DNA from: Paludibacteraceae bacterium
Lineage (GTDB): Bacteria; Bacteroidota; Bacteroidia; Bacteroidales; Paludibacteraceae
Assembly: GCA_905233375.1 (NCBI GenBank)
Contig: CAJOEJ010000013.1
Coordinates: forward strand, 31,434-83,629
Direction: 5' to 3'
DNA: 52,196 nt
The number at the start of each line of letters is the position of its first letter. Within the stretch, counting starts at the first letter, position 1. Positions 1 to 9,617 of the stretch are shown here, piece after piece. The notes beneath the pieces are model-generated. The model did not search any database. It had not been told where the DNA came from and worked only from the letters and a program-made list of their open reading frames with translations. A program made the position numbers and the translations under genes.

Positions 1-1
1 C

Positions 2-67
2 CTGAAATACAAAGAAGAGGTATATAATGCCGGATACTATCCGGCGGGAATGGACGAAGCCAATTAA
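2..67 (+). CDS. 3' end of an unidentified upstream gene (partial)
   Basis: An open frame enters from the left edge and stops at TAA 65-67, leaving 21 visible residues that end in AGYYPAGMDEAN. The other two plus frames stop within the first 30 bases, so this is the only frame that can carry a gene in from outside. A good terminator follows 36 bases later, which fits a real gene end. The tail is too short to assign a family. An alternative ATG-initiated frame at 27-281 runs through the repeat and the terminator and is not credible. Confidence 0.5.
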   Translation: MKYKEEVYNAGYYPAGMDEAN

Positions 68-103
68 TGTACAAAGTGACAAGGTACAATGTACAAAGGA
101 CGG
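68..103. repeat. GTACAAAG-type degenerate short repeat
   Basis: Starting directly at the stop codon of the upstream gene, the sequence alternates GTACAAAG, TGACAAG and GTACAATG units. The same family recurs at 10016-10166, 20413-20511, 25520-25576 and 49568-49608 and, reversed, at 46695-46728 and 48286-48324. Here it separates the stop codon from the terminator. Confidence 0.8.
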
Positions 104-131
104 AAAAATCGCTCTTCGGGGCGATTTTTTT
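104..131 (+). terminator. Rho-independent terminator
   Basis: A perfect 9-bp stem pairs AAAAATCGC (104-112) with GCGATTTTT (121-129) across an 8-base loop, and the right arm runs into a stretch of seven T. It closes the gene that enters from the left edge. Confidence 0.85.
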
Positions 132-202
132 GTTGGGCGGAGGGGGATTTGTGGAATAATTGACGAAAATAGAGGAAAAATCATGTGTGCGCGGGGTCGC
201 GC

Positions 203-233
203 TTGCGTATGTGAAAGAAATTTCGTACCTTTG
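203..233 (+). promoter_or_regulatory. Bacteroidetes sigma-type promoter
   Basis: A TTGC -33 element (203-206) lies 20 bases before a perfect TACCTTTG -7 box (226-233). Between them is the TATGT...GAAA pattern also seen in the other promoters of this window (10284, 10446, 49737). Transcription should begin near 240 and run through the 278-403 inverted repeat and the long repeat tract toward the giant gene at 1087. Confidence 0.7.
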
Positions 234-277
234 TGCCCGATAATAATTTTTATATTTAGAAAAAAACACATAAAACC

Positions 278-403
278 CTGATTATTGATTTTGATTATTG
301 CATAATCTATCAGTCTTTGTTCAACTGATTCATCAATAAATAAATTTATCATGACTCACTCGAACAAATCCTTGATCTCTGACGAGATGAAATCAATAAT
401 CAG
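278..403 (+). repeat. 14-bp inverted repeat in the leader region
   Basis: CTGATTATTGATTT (278-291) is the exact reverse complement of AAATCAATAATCAG (390-403), with 98 bases between them. The left arm follows an AAAAAACACATAAAACCC sequence. A very similar A-rich run also precedes the left arm of the 14-bp inverted repeat at 9618-9660. In the RNA from the 203-233 promoter the arms could form a long-range stem enclosing the start codon at 351. Confidence 0.6.
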
Positions 404-410
404 ACATTGA
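351..410 (+). CDS. Possible 19-residue leader ORF
   Basis: ATG 351 opens a 19-codon frame (begins MTHSNKSL, ends SIIRH) that stops at TGA 408-410, exactly where the long repeat tract begins. It is the first ATG after the predicted transcription start, and both its start and its stop lie between or inside the arms of the 278-403 inverted repeat. There is no homology or codon evidence, so it could be chance. Confidence 0.15.
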   Translation: MTHSNKSLISDEMKSIIRH

Positions 411-803
411 CCAAGTACCAAGTGACCAAGTACCAAGTGACAAAGTACCAAGTGACCAAGTACAAAGGACCAAGGACCAAGTGACCAAGTACAAAGTACC
501 AAGTACCAAGTGACCAAGTACCAAGTGACCAAGTACCAAGTGACCAAGTGACCAAGTACAAAGTACCAAGTACCAAGTACCAAGTACCAAGTACAAAGGG
601 AATTAGAAAAACACATAAAAAACAAGTTAAAGTACAAAGGAACAATTTAAGTACCAAGTGACCAAGTACCAAGTACCAAGTGACCAAGTACCAAGTACCA
701 AGTGACAAAGTACCAAGTGACCAAGTACAAAGTACAAAGGACCAAGTGACCAAGTACCAAGTACAAAGTACAAAGGGATAAAGTACAAGGTACAAAGGAG
801 GAT
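410..803. repeat. Long CCAAGTGA/CCAAGTA degenerate tandem tract
   Basis: Nearly 400 bases consist of irregularly alternating 7-8 nt units (CCAAGTA, CCAAGTGA, CAAAGTA, CAAAGGA). A short non-repetitive break at about 600-627 contains GAAAAACACATAAAA, echoing 261-275. Mixed 7 and 8 nt units mean that no reading frame is preserved. The WYLVLGTWYLV-like minus-strand translations are therefore by-products of the repeat, not genes. There are no unique spacers, so it is not a CRISPR array. It lies between the 203-233 promoter and the 1087 gene. Confidence 0.9.
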
Positions 804-856
804 GAATGGGGGAAGAAATAGGAAGAAAAAACAACTAATTAAAATATATTTGTATC

Positions 857-1027
857 ATGAAAAAATCACGAATGACTGTGAAGTCTGACAGAGATCGGAG
901 TATGGCACGATTTTTGTTGGTAAAAAGAGAGGCTGTTGCCGATGGTTCTTGTTCAGCAGGTTCTTATGCTGAGATTAGGGCGACAGTAGGTCAATGTCCC
1001 GGTAATGACCCGGTAATGACCCGGTAA
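857..1027 (+). CDS. Small ORF (56 aa) upstream of the giant surface protein
   Basis: ATG 857 (MKKSRMTVKSDRD...) reads 56 codons and stops inside the 11-nt tandem repeat. Its leader (AACTAATTAA shortly before ATGAAAAA) resembles that of the small ORF at 9743, which supports real initiation here. It is basic and polar with no hydrophobic stretch, so it is not a signal peptide. It could be a genuine small protein, or the remains of the original 5' end of the large gene. I do not recognise a family. Confidence 0.3.
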   Translation: MKKSRMTVKSDRDRSMARFLLVKREAVADGSCSAGSYAEIRATVGQCPGNDPVMTR

Positions 1028-1054
1028 TAACCCGGTAATCACCCCGTAATCACC
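1000..1054. repeat. Five tandem 11-nt units, CGGTAATGACC type
   Basis: Five consecutive 11-base units run from 1000 to 1054: CGGTAATGACC twice, then CGGTAATAACC, CGGTAATCACC and CCGTAATCACC. Because 11 is not a multiple of 3, each unit shifts the frame, and TAA occurs in one of every three unit phases. The array stops the 857 ORF (TAA 1025-1027) and places a TAA at 1036-1038 in the frame of the giant gene. Confidence 0.85.
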
Positions 1055-1086
1055 CCCTTCTGTGTCGAGTTTGGCAGTACATTGCC

Positions 1087-4000
1087 ATGACTCTTTTGGT
1101 ACTCGCTATAGGAGTTGGTAATGCATGGGGAGATACAGAAACAATTTTTTATTTATCAACAAAATCGTCAGGAGAGGCTCTTGCTGTAGCGCATGGTGGT
1201 TCAACGACAATATCTACAAGCGATTATTTGTCAGATTTGACAGGTGCCACTTCTGTTACTTTAAAAAATAAGCGTTCTGGTAGTGGAAGTCAGAATATGG
1301 TAGCTACTGATAATAAAGAATATCACCTAACTTTTACGCATAATGACTTGTGTATAATAATTGAATTAACAAGTAAATTAGCAGCGGGAGATGAAATTTC
1401 GCTAACAGGAGGTTCGAATAATAAAATTTGTTTTACAGACTCTGAAAGCCGTAGCACTTCTGATTATGCTACGACATCAAATTCTTTTGTTATTCCCGAG
1501 AATCATAATTTAGTAGGGAAACAGACTCTCTACATATGGAGAAATTCAGGTAATACGTATATTAAAACTTTGACCATTACTCGTACTTCTTCTGGCGGAG
1601 GAGGCGGAGGAGATAAGGACTATACAGTAACGGCAGCAACGAGTACGGGAGATAATAGTCTCGGAACAGTTGTAGCCGGGGCTTCGTCGTTGGATGCAAC
1701 AGAAACGACAACTATTACTGCAACTCCGGCAACGGGTTATCAGGTTACCCATTGGGAAGTAAGCGGTACTGACGCAAGTATAAGTCCGAGCGGCGCAAGC
1801 AATGCAACCTCGACGACCTTAACGATGGGAACGGCAGATGCAACCGTTACCGTAACATTTGGTCCTAAGTCTTATACCATCACTTTGGATAACCAATCGG
1901 CAACTGAAGCAGGTACAGAAAATGTTACTGCTACGTATAATGCCAATAGCAACCTCACTTCTTCCATTACCTGCCCGACAAAGACGGATAAAGTATTTGC
2001 CGGATATTTCACGGCAGCAAATGGTGGTGGGGTACAATTAATTGATGCTGCCGGAAACTGGATAGCCAGTGCAGGTGGCGGAAGTACCTATCTTGATGGC
2101 AGCAAGAATTGGAAGAAAGATGGTGACCTCACACTTTATGCTTGTTGGATGGAATATTGTCCGGGAATGGATATGGCAGCACAAGCGATTAGTTTGGGAT
2201 CCGGCGAGCATAAAACATGGACAGGACTTACTACGAATAAGATTTTATATTCAGTAGCAGGTAATACCACATTTGATGATTCTTCTGATGCATCAGATGC
2301 TTATGATGGTTTGAAGTTTAAAAATAGCGGAGACTATTTATTGTTCTTGGTACAAGCCAATAGTTCATTGAAATTATATTTTGGTTATACTGACACTAAA
2401 CCAAAAATTTCTATCAATGGAGGTGCTGAGTCGGATATTAATGTAGCGAGTACAAAAAGTAAAACTCCTAATCAAGACGTTGATTTCGGCACAGAGACAT
2501 ATGACCGTTTGGTTAAAGTTCGTACGGTGACAAGTAATGCTGTAGTATTGCAGAAAATTGAGATGATAGCTCCGGCTTCTTCTGATTGTGAGGCTTACGA
2601 GTTCCATTATGGACCGGAGATAGGCGAATGGGAGACGGCATGCTTCACGCAAGTAGGAGAGACCGATGAATGGAGAATCACGGATTTTGCTATCCCATCT
2701 ACACCGAATTATTATGTGGGACATCATGCTGATGGCGGTTGGAATGACGGTTGGTCTGCTACCAAGTCTTGGACAGATACTTATTCGGATGGTAACGGCG
2801 CGATGGTTCTGCTTCCGGGCACCTCGGCTGTAGGACAAGCAACCGGCGCAACGGGTACGCTGATTATTTGGAGCAATAGCGGCGACAAGAACAAATACGT
2901 CGGATTCAAGCCGGATGGGTATGGAATCAGTTATGGCGGAAACAGTTATGCTTTTGCAGCCATGGAAACGGCTAATGAATGGGAGACGGGCGTTGTGACG
3001 CTGCCGGATGTAAGCACCGAATATACGATGGGTCTGGCAACGGCTACGGAAGGGACGTATGTTGCTTGTGCGCATTCCGCAGATGCTGAGGCTATCAGCA
3101 ATATGGGCGTGACGAATGTAGGCAACGGCAAGAAGAAGATTTATCTTGTTCCCGGCAGTTTTGATGTGGGGAATGTTGAAGAGAAATATGCAGTATATGA
3201 TGTAACGAATAATGCGTTTGATACGGACTTCATGACCGATTCAGACGGAGATGGCGTATATGAAGGATATGTTGGAAGCACCTGTACTTCTATCGTTCTC
3301 TGCCGTATGAGCGATGTGGCAACTGTAGCAGATTTGGAGTCGAAGAATTGGGACGGTGCCCGTTGGAATCAGACAGGAAATATTGCCATTAGCGGTACTT
3401 TAGCAATGAAATACACTATCACATCGCTGAATGGAAATGAATGTGCGTACAGCGAAGAGAATGTTCATCCGGCAACGGGTCAGAAGGGTGTATTCCGTAT
3501 GTGGGACAACAGCGGTTCGCAGAACTGGTATGTGAGCTTCGTTCCGTATTACACGCTATCGTATGATGGAAACGGCGGAACGGGTTCGATGGATGGAACC
3601 CAACGCAGTTCCGAGTCCTCGACGTTGACGGTAACGGTTGCAGCAAACGGTTTCACGGCTCCGGCGGGTCGTGCGTTCGCAGGATGGGCTATCTCGCAGG
3701 AGCATGCCGATGCAGGAACGGTGGATTATGCGGCGGGAGCAGACTTTACGTTGAATTCGGACGCTACGTTGTATGCTGTTTGGGAAAGCAACTGCCCGAC
3801 GACGGGAACGGTGTTCACGCTGAGCAATGTGGGTAGCGGATACTCGAATGAAAGCGGTGCAGAAACAGAGTTGACGAATATTACACTTTCCGGTGGTACT
3901 GCTTATGGTTTAGGAACGAGTGGTAAAGCATTAGAATATAAGAGTAATAAAATTAAGTACGGTGGAGGCACAAACTATATTAAGTTGGTTTTAGATTGCC

Positions 4001-7000
4001 CATTACAAGCAGGAGATGAGATTTCTGTTACCTGTGATGCGGGAACAGGTTTGAACTTCAATACAGATCCTTCTACCGGTTTAGGAGGTGAAGATTCTCA
4101 CCCAACCTACGTACTCAATGGTGGTACGTATGAGGTAAAAGCCGAAGACGGCATTATCGGAGAATCTACCATTGTTTGCTGGAGACGTACTGGCAATGGT
4201 ACAAACGTAACATCCATCACCATCACTCGTCCTGCGAAGTATGCGGTAAGTTATGCGAGTGCGAAGGGTGAGGCTCCGGAAGGCGGAACCGTTTCGTCGG
4301 TTACTCTGGCAGAGATCACGGGTGTTGCCGGATGGAAGAACACCGGTTGGAAGGCTGATGTGGCTACCGAGGTCAGCGGCGCGAGTATAGATGCCAATAC
4401 GCTTATTGAGAATGGTACGAAAGTGACGCTTACTGCGGCTACGACTTTCACTGCTCAATGGGCAGAGCTTTATACGATCACTACCGGTAGTCCGGCTAAC
4501 GGAACGGTGGAGGCGGACAAGGCAAGTGCTGTAGCAGGTGCAACGATCACGCTGGCAGCTACTCCGGCAAGCGGATACAAACTGAGTGCGTGGGATGTCT
4601 ATAAGACGGGTGACGCAAGTACCAAGGTAAGCGTGACGAACAATCAGTTTGAGATGCCAGCGTATGGCGTGACAATCAGCGCCGAGTTTGTTGAGTCGGT
4701 GGTTCTGTATGACTACGCCGTTATGGCAGCAGCCGAGAATAAGTCGTTTACGGACGAGACGGTTTCGGAAGATAAAACCGGCAAGAGCAAGACCTTCGGT
4801 TCAGAAGGCAATCCGCAATTGGTAGTTGAAAATGCCGGATGGGATAGCAAGGGCAATATCATCAATAGCTTCATTAAGTTCTTTGGTGGTACATCAAGCA
4901 TGTCGGTTGTTGTTCCGGCAGGTCGCAAAGCAACTGTTACCATTAAGTACGGTTCCTACAATACTGGCAGATATCTACTCGTGAACGGAACAGAACAAAC
5001 CCATCCTCTCAAGGCATTGGATAACGACATCACTACTTCCAACATCGATACGTACATGCCGACGGTTGAGCTGACGAACCAAACGGGTACTTTGGTATTG
5101 ACGGCTAATGGAAGTAACAATATCTACATTGCTTATGTGGATGTGACGCTGACGGGCAATGCTTCGTATGGCATTACGTATAACCTGAATGAGGGTGCAT
5201 GGGACGGCGATGCCGGTGCGGCAAGTTATACGTACGGTACTGGAATCGCTACCTTGGCAAGCAACGTGACCAAGGCGGGCTATGATTTCGCGGGCTGGTT
5301 CGGTAATGAAGGTCTGACGGGCGATGCGATCACAACGATTGCGACATCAGCGACCGGCGACAAGGAGTTGTGGGCAGCATGGACACCGAAGTCCTATACG
5401 CTGACTTGGAATTGGGACGGCGGTTCTTGCTCTGCAACGGCAGGTGACGATTACACCGCAGGCGGTTCGGTTGCTTACGGTACGACACTCGTTTATCCGG
5501 AAGCATCTACGATGAGCAAGGCTGACGCAGCGTTTGCCGGTTGGAGTAGTACTCCTGCAACGATGCCGGCTGAGGCTTTGACCATCACCGCGCAATGGGC
5601 GCCCGAGCACGCGATTAGTTATAAGGAAGTAAAAGGCAGCGATGTATCGGCTTACCCGACAACCTATGTGCAAGGAGTAGGTGTAGCATCGTTCGAGCCA
5701 CTGGCAGATGTCGCTGACTTCCACTTCACCGGTTGGAGTCCTGCTTCGATTGGTACTGATGCAACCGAGGATGTTGATGTTACAGCACAATGGGTTGCAG
5801 CATATAATGTATCCTTCAGTGCAGGCGAAGGAAGTGGAACGGTTCCGGCTACCTTCCAGAAATGGTCGGGTGCGACGTTTGAGTTGCCGGGTCAAGGCGA
5901 GATGGTTGCTCCGGCAGGCAAAGTGTTTATCGGCTGGAAAGCGAATGGAGCAGGTGAGACCCGTGCGGAAGGATACGAGTACACGATGACGGCTGCGGCT
6001 GTTGAGTTCGAGGCACAATGGAAAGCCGTAACGCTGCTGATCAACTATGACGGTGAAAACTATAGTTTGAATACTATGGACTTCCAGACAGGAGTTGACT
6101 TGGTAGATGGTGTTGCCGGTTATGAAAAACAGGCTAAATTTGGTAATACTGCAAATGCTGTAACGGGTATAGATAACATCAATAAGGCAATTATCTATCA
6201 TACAAAGACGAATGCAACGAAAGTAACTATTACCGCTTACAATAATTATAGTAGTAATAGTACTTCAAATTTCTATTATTCTGTAGTTACAGAGGGTGTA
6301 ACTTCCACGCCAAGTGTGACAACTAAGACCTTAGATAAGAATACTGGCGATAGTTACGAAATCAACATGACCGGTCGTTCTACACTTTATATTATGACCG
6401 GTCAAAAAGAACTTCGTATTTGCCAAGTTGAGATAGAGGAGAACGGAACAGCTAACAAAGTAGCTCCGGAGGTGGGTTATAGTGTGAACCTCAATAAGCA
6501 GCGTCCTTACTTAGCTACGACAGCTACAACGTTCGAAGGAATAACCTATCGAGGTGCTACTAGCTACAAACCGGTTAATGGTCAAGTGCAAATAAGTACA
6601 TGCGGAACAGACTATTATTCATTCACTATTCCTGCAGGTCAAACACGTCAGTTGCAATTGACGACTAGCAATACGAATAAGTACGTCGTTTCGCAGACTT
6701 TGGGTGATAATACAGAGTCCAAGAAAGTCAGCGGAAACAAGACTTTCAACCTTACCGCAGGTACATGGTACATCAACCCGCAAGGATCGAATGTGAACAT
6801 TACTACGATTGCTTTTGATGAGACTCCTGATCCTATTACCGTTGCTTTCAATTCGAACGGCGGTAGTGAAGTCGCTTCGCAGGCATTGTTTGCTGGAGAT
6901 AAGGTAACTGCTCCTACTGCTCCGACGAAGAGCGGATATCGTTTCGTTGAATGGCAGAAGAGCGGTGCCGCTTATGACTTCACGACGGCACTTGTTGCCG

Positions 7001-9558
7001 GTGACGCTCCGGGCTTCACGCTGGATGCTGTTTGGCAGAAAGTATGGACGGTAACGTTCAATAGTGACGGAGGTAGTGATGTAGATCCGCAGGTTGTTGA
7101 TGACGGCGGCGTGGCTACATTACCGGATCCGGCTCCGACGAAAGCAGGACATACTCTGGTACGCTGGTACAAAGTGACCGGAGAGGAGGGTCAGGAAGAG
7201 ACAGACTATAACTTCAGTACAGCTGTGGCGGCAGATATGACGCTGAAAGTGCTCTGGCACGAGTTGCAGAACGACCCGTCGCTTGGTTCACTGAGTTATG
7301 ACGGTAATGCTATTGAGTTGAGTAGTGGTGTGGAGAGCGAAGGTGTGATCACCTATACCTACGAATTGCCGTACAATGTGAATTACACAGCAGGCAAACT
7401 TGTTCCTGTTCCCGCAGCAGGTACGGCTACGCTGAGCGATATTACATATACATCCGGCACGAAGACGGCATCGTTCACCGTAACAACGGCAGATGGTCCG
7501 GTAGAACAGAACTACGCAGTGGTATTCACCAATGCACCGAAAGATCTGCTGTGCCTCGTATGGGCAGAGATGACAGACGATAACACGTTGACGCTGGATG
7601 AAAGTAAGTCTTATTTGGATATCGAGGTAAAAGCTGCTGGCGGTGTGAGAGAAGAAGATACACCTATTGAGTATGAAGGTTATACCGGATATAAGTTTAG
7701 AAGCAATGGTTCGTATACAGAACTGAAGGATGGTAACTTTAAGTCCGGCGATAAAGTGGATGTATTTGTGGTAAATGCTATAGGTGATAAGATGCGCATA
7801 TATGACGCTAATGAGGCTATCAATGACAATATTGTTGCTATCAGCGAAAACAATATGGTTCAGGGGCACAATCTTGTAACGCTGACAGCAGATGCTGCAA
7901 GTCTCTACTTGCGTCGTGGAGCAGATCCCGAGACGTATAAGGGATGGAATCCGCATATCGCTTACATTGCTGTTTACCGTGCATATCCGGTTCCGGTAGT
8001 GAAGACGATTACGTTCAACGGCGCAGAAGGTGTTGTGGGCGAGTCCACTATCACAGCTACTATTCCGTACACCACCAATATGGAAAGTCTGCCGATCGAG
8101 GCTACGTTTATGTCGAACGATCCGGCTAATACTTCCGGTGATGTAGGTGGATCTTGGGTTGACAATGACGGCGTCTATACTAATTCGTATGTCGTAACGG
8201 ATAAGGATGGCGACACGAAGACTTATACCGTAACGTTGACCCGCGCGGCTGTTTCACACGACGCTTCGCTGACGGCTCTGGCAGTAGAAGGTTACGAAAT
8301 CAGTTTCGCACCGGCTACGCTGAGTTACGATGTCGAGTTGCCGTATGGCGCTGTTATCGGTGACCTGCCGGCAGTAAGTTACACCGCGGCTGCAGGAGCA
8401 ACAGCTGTTAAGACCGATGCTGCTGAGATGCCGGGCTACACGACGATTACTGTAACCGCAGAGGATGGCGAGACGGCACAAGCGTACTCGATCTACTTCC
8501 ACGCGAACCAGATACCGAGTCTCGTGATTTATGACGGTACGACAGACATGAACTTCGTGGCAGAGAGCAACAGCCAATTGGTAACGTGGACGTCTGTTGG
8601 AACGGATGGTACAAAGCAGAACGGAGCTGTTACAATCAATGGCAAGAATTATGCACACAATATCAAGGTATTTGGTAGTTCAACTTCCGCTTCCAGAAAT
8701 ATGGATATTGTTATTCCGGCGAATTATATGGCTAAGTTCTATCTGGCTGCAAGTTCCAATAGTGGCTCAAGTGCTGATATCTATATCACGAAAGACGCTG
8801 TAGGAGCTATGGAGGGTGCCATAGTAAGCGTAAGCGGAGATGTAAGCCACCCGACATGGAGCGAGAGCGATTATGTTGCAGCAGGTCATTACTTCCTGAA
8901 TGCGACCAACTCAACCCGTCTCTATGAACTGAGCGTAACGCTTTATTCGATCGACTACACGCGTAGTGTGACGTCCGGTCGTCTGGGAACGATCTGTCTG
9001 GAGCACGGCGGAACGATGCGCGGCGCAGCGGTTTATGAGGTGGCATACTTCAACCCGGATAACAAAAAGATCTATTTCGACGAGGTGATCAGCGGCGAGA
9101 TGGAACCGGGTATGCCGTATGTCTTCCTGCCGGATGAGGGTAATAACGACCAGCTGGTAGTGATGTACGGAAACAATGTTCCTGCAGCCGTAGCCGGACA
9201 TCATAACGGTCTCTATGGCTCGTTCACCGAGGAGTTGTTGGCTCAGAATGGTGAAAACTACATCTTCAGTTCGAACTTGTACTGGCTTGTGAACAGCGCT
9301 GAGGTTTATGTAGGTCAGAACCGCGCATACCTGAAGGTTGCTGAGATCTACGGCTATCACAACGAGCCTATCCCGCCGGTTCCTCATGGTCGTCGCCGCA
9401 TCACGATGGATGCAGGTGCGCAAGCACCGAATACCGCAACGGGTGTTGAGGATGTACAAGGGGACAAGATACCGTGTACCAAGGTGCTCATTGACAACAA
9501 GATCTATATCCTCCGCGGTGAGAAGATGTACGACGCAACGGGTCGCTTGGTGAAATAA
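1087..9558 (+). CDS. Giant InlB-repeat surface protein with T9SS tail
   Basis: A 2823-residue secreted repeat protein, probably an adhesin or cell-surface stalk. It starts with a hydrophobic segment ending GNAWG. A glycine run near residue 170 separates an N-terminal beta-rich module from many InlB B-type and Listeria-Bacteroides repeats, recognisable by FAGW, YAVW and LWAAWTPKSY motifs. Beta-sandwich modules are interspersed (for example near 940-1070, 1220-1370 and 1650-1920). The last 200 residues contain an RLGTICLEHGG module and a T9SS-type tail (KVLIDNKIYILRG...YDATGRLVK) preceded by a repeat-derived VQGDKIPCTK linker. The start is uncertain. From ATG 1087 the signal peptide lacks a basic n-region, yet an Arg-containing in-frame stretch lies just upstream with only CTG 1060 as an alternative start. 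The 5' third is more AT-rich than the rest, which suggests a mosaic. Confidence 0.85.
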   Translation: MTLLVLAIGVGNAWGDTETIFYLSTKSSGEALAVAHGGSTTISTSDYLSDLTGATSVTLKNKRSGSGSQNMVATDNKEYHLTFTHNDLCIIIELTSKLAAGDEISLTGGSNNKICFTDSESRSTSDYATTSNSFVIPENHNLVGKQTLYIWRNSGNTYIKTLTITRTSSGGGGGGDKDYTVTAATSTGDNSLGTVVAGASSLDATETTTITATPATGYQVTHWEVSGTDASISPSGASNATSTTLTMGTADATVTVTFGPKSYTITLDNQSATEAGTENVTATYNANSNLTSSITCPTKTDKVFAGYFTAANGGGVQLIDAAGNWIASAGGGSTYLDGSKNWKKDGDLTLYACWMEYCPGMDMAAQAISLGSGEHKTWTGLTTNKILYSVAGNTTFDDSSDASDAYDGLKFKNSGDYLLFLVQANSSLKLYFGYTDTKPKISINGGAESDINVASTKSKTPNQDVDFGTETYDRLVKVRTVTSNAVVLQKIEMIAPASSDCEAYEFHYGPEIGEWETACFTQVGETDEWRITDFAIPSTPNYYVGHHADGGWNDGWSATKSWTDTYSDGNGAMVLLPGTSAVGQATGATGTLIIWSNSGDKNKYVGFKPDGYGISYGGNSYAFAAMETANEWETGVVTLPDVSTEYTMGLATATEGTYVACAHSADAEAISNMGVTNVGNGKKKIYLVPGSFDVGNVEEKYAVYDVTNNAFDTDFMTDSDGDGVYEGYVGSTCTSIVLCRMSDVATVADLESKNWDGARWNQTGNIAISGTLAMKYTITSLNGNECAYSEENVHPATGQKGVFRMWDNSGSQNWYVSFVPYYTLSYDGNGGTGSMDGTQRSSESSTLTVTVAANGFTAPAGRAFAGWAISQEHADAGTVDYAAGADFTLNSDATLYAVWESNCPTTGTVFTLSNVGSGYSNESGAETELTNITLSGGTAYGLGTSGKALEYKSNKIKYGGGTNYIKLVLDCPLQAGDEISVTCDAGTGLNFNTDPSTGLGGEDSHPTYVLNGGTYEVKAEDGIIGESTIVCWRRTGNGTNVTSITITRPAKYAVSYASAKGEAPEGGTVSSVTLAEITGVAGWKNTGWKADVATEVSGASIDANTLIENGTKVTLTAATTFTAQWAELYTITTGSPANGTVEADKASAVAGATITLAATPASGYKLSAWDVYKTGDASTKVSVTNNQFEMPAYGVTISAEFVESVVLYDYAVMAAAENKSFTDETVSEDKTGKSKTFGSEGNPQLVVENAGWDSKGNIINSFIKFFGGTSSMSVVVPAGRKATVTIKYGSYNTGRYLLVNGTEQTHPLKALDNDITTSNIDTYMPTVELTNQTGTLVLTANGSNNIYIAYVDVTLTGNASYGITYNLNEGAWDGDAGAASYTYGTGIATLASNVTKAGYDFAGWFGNEGLTGDAITTIATSATGDKELWAAWTPKSYTLTWNWDGGSCSATAGDDYTAGGSVAYGTTLVYPEASTMSKADAAFAGWSSTPATMPAEALTITAQWAPEHAISYKEVKGSDVSAYPTTYVQGVGVASFEPLADVADFHFTGWSPASIGTDATEDVDVTAQWVAAYNVSFSAGEGSGTVPATFQKWSGATFELPGQGEMVAPAGKVFIGWKANGAGETRAEGYEYTMTAAAVEFEAQWKAVTLLINYDGENYSLNTMDFQTGVDLVDGVAGYEKQAKFGNTANAVTGIDNINKAIIYHTKTNATKVTITAYNNYSSNSTSNFYYSVVTEGVTSTPSVTTKTLDKNTGDSYEINMTGRSTLYIMTGQKELRICQVEIEENGTANKVAPEVGYSVNLNKQRPYLATTATTFEGITYRGATSYKPVNGQVQISTCGTDYYSFTIPAGQTRQLQLTTSNTNKYVVSQTLGDNTESKKVSGNKTFNLTAGTWYINPQGSNVNITTIAFDETPDPITVAFNSNGGSEVASQALFAGDKVTAPTAPTKSGYRFVEWQKSGAAYDFTTALVAGDAPGFTLDAVWQKVWTVTFNSDGGSDVDPQVVDDGGVATLPDPAPTKAGHTLVRWYKVTGEEGQEETDYNFSTAVAADMTLKVLWHELQNDPSLGSLSYDGNAIELSSGVESEGVITYTYELPYNVNYTAGKLVPVPAAGTATLSDITYTSGTKTASFTVTTADGPVEQNYAVVFTNAPKDLLCLVWAEMTDDNTLTLDESKSYLDIEVKAAGGVREEDTPIEYEGYTGYKFRSNGSYTELKDGNFKSGDKVDVFVVNAIGDKMRIYDANEAINDNIVAISENNMVQGHNLVTLTADAASLYLRRGADPETYKGWNPHIAYIAVYRAYPVPVVKTITFNGAEGVVGESTITATIPYTTNMESLPIEATFMSNDPANTSGDVGGSWVDNDGVYTNSYVVTDKDGDTKTYTVTLTRAAVSHDASLTALAVEGYEISFAPATLSYDVELPYGAVIGDLPAVSYTAAAGATAVKTDAAEMPGYTTITVTAEDGETAQAYSIYFHANQIPSLVIYDGTTDMNFVAESNSQLVTWTSVGTDGTKQNGAVTINGKNYAHNIKVFGSSTSASRNMDIVIPANYMAKFYLAASSNSGSSADIYITKDAVGAMEGAIVSVSGDVSHPTWSESDYVAAGHYFLNATNSTRLYELSVTLYSIDYTRSVTSGRLGTICLEHGGTMRGAAVYEVAYFNPDNKKIYFDEVISGEMEPGMPYVFLPDEGNNDQLVVMYGNNVPAAVAGHHNGLYGSFTEELLAQNGENYIFSSNLYWLVNSAEVYVGQNRAYLKVAEIYGYHNEPIPPVPHGRRRITMDAGAQAPNTATGVEDVQGDKIPCTKVLIDNKIYILRGEKMYDATGRLVK

Positions 9559-9572
9559 CCAAGCGCGCCCGT

Positions 9573-9596
9573 GCGCGTCGCGTACGCGTTTTATTA
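9573..9596 (+). terminator. Probable terminator after the giant gene
   Basis: GCGCGT (9573-9578) pairs with ACGCGT (9584-9589) across a 5-base loop, and TTTTATT follows immediately. It lies 15 bases after the stop codon. Confidence 0.55.
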
Positions 9597-9617
9597 AGGA
9601 AAAAAACAAACAAAACC

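Noticed and set aside
27..281. 84-codon plus-strand frame
   Set aside because: It runs through the upstream gene's tail in another frame, the GTACAAAG repeat, a strong terminator and a promoter.
410..803. Possible CRISPR array
   Set aside because: Units are only 7-8 nt, imperfect and contiguous, without unique spacers, and no cas genes are present.
356..834. Minus-strand frames with WYLVLGTWYLV-like translations
   Set aside because: They are direct translations of the CCAAGTGA/CCAAGTA repeat. Three overlapping frames look alike, and units of mixed 7 and 8 nt cannot keep a frame.
1000..1054. Simple on/off phase variation of the giant gene by the 11-nt repeat
   Set aside because: Any three consecutive units place TAA in every starting frame, so with four or more units no change in number can fuse the 857 ORF to the giant gene. 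Only a drop to one or two units could.
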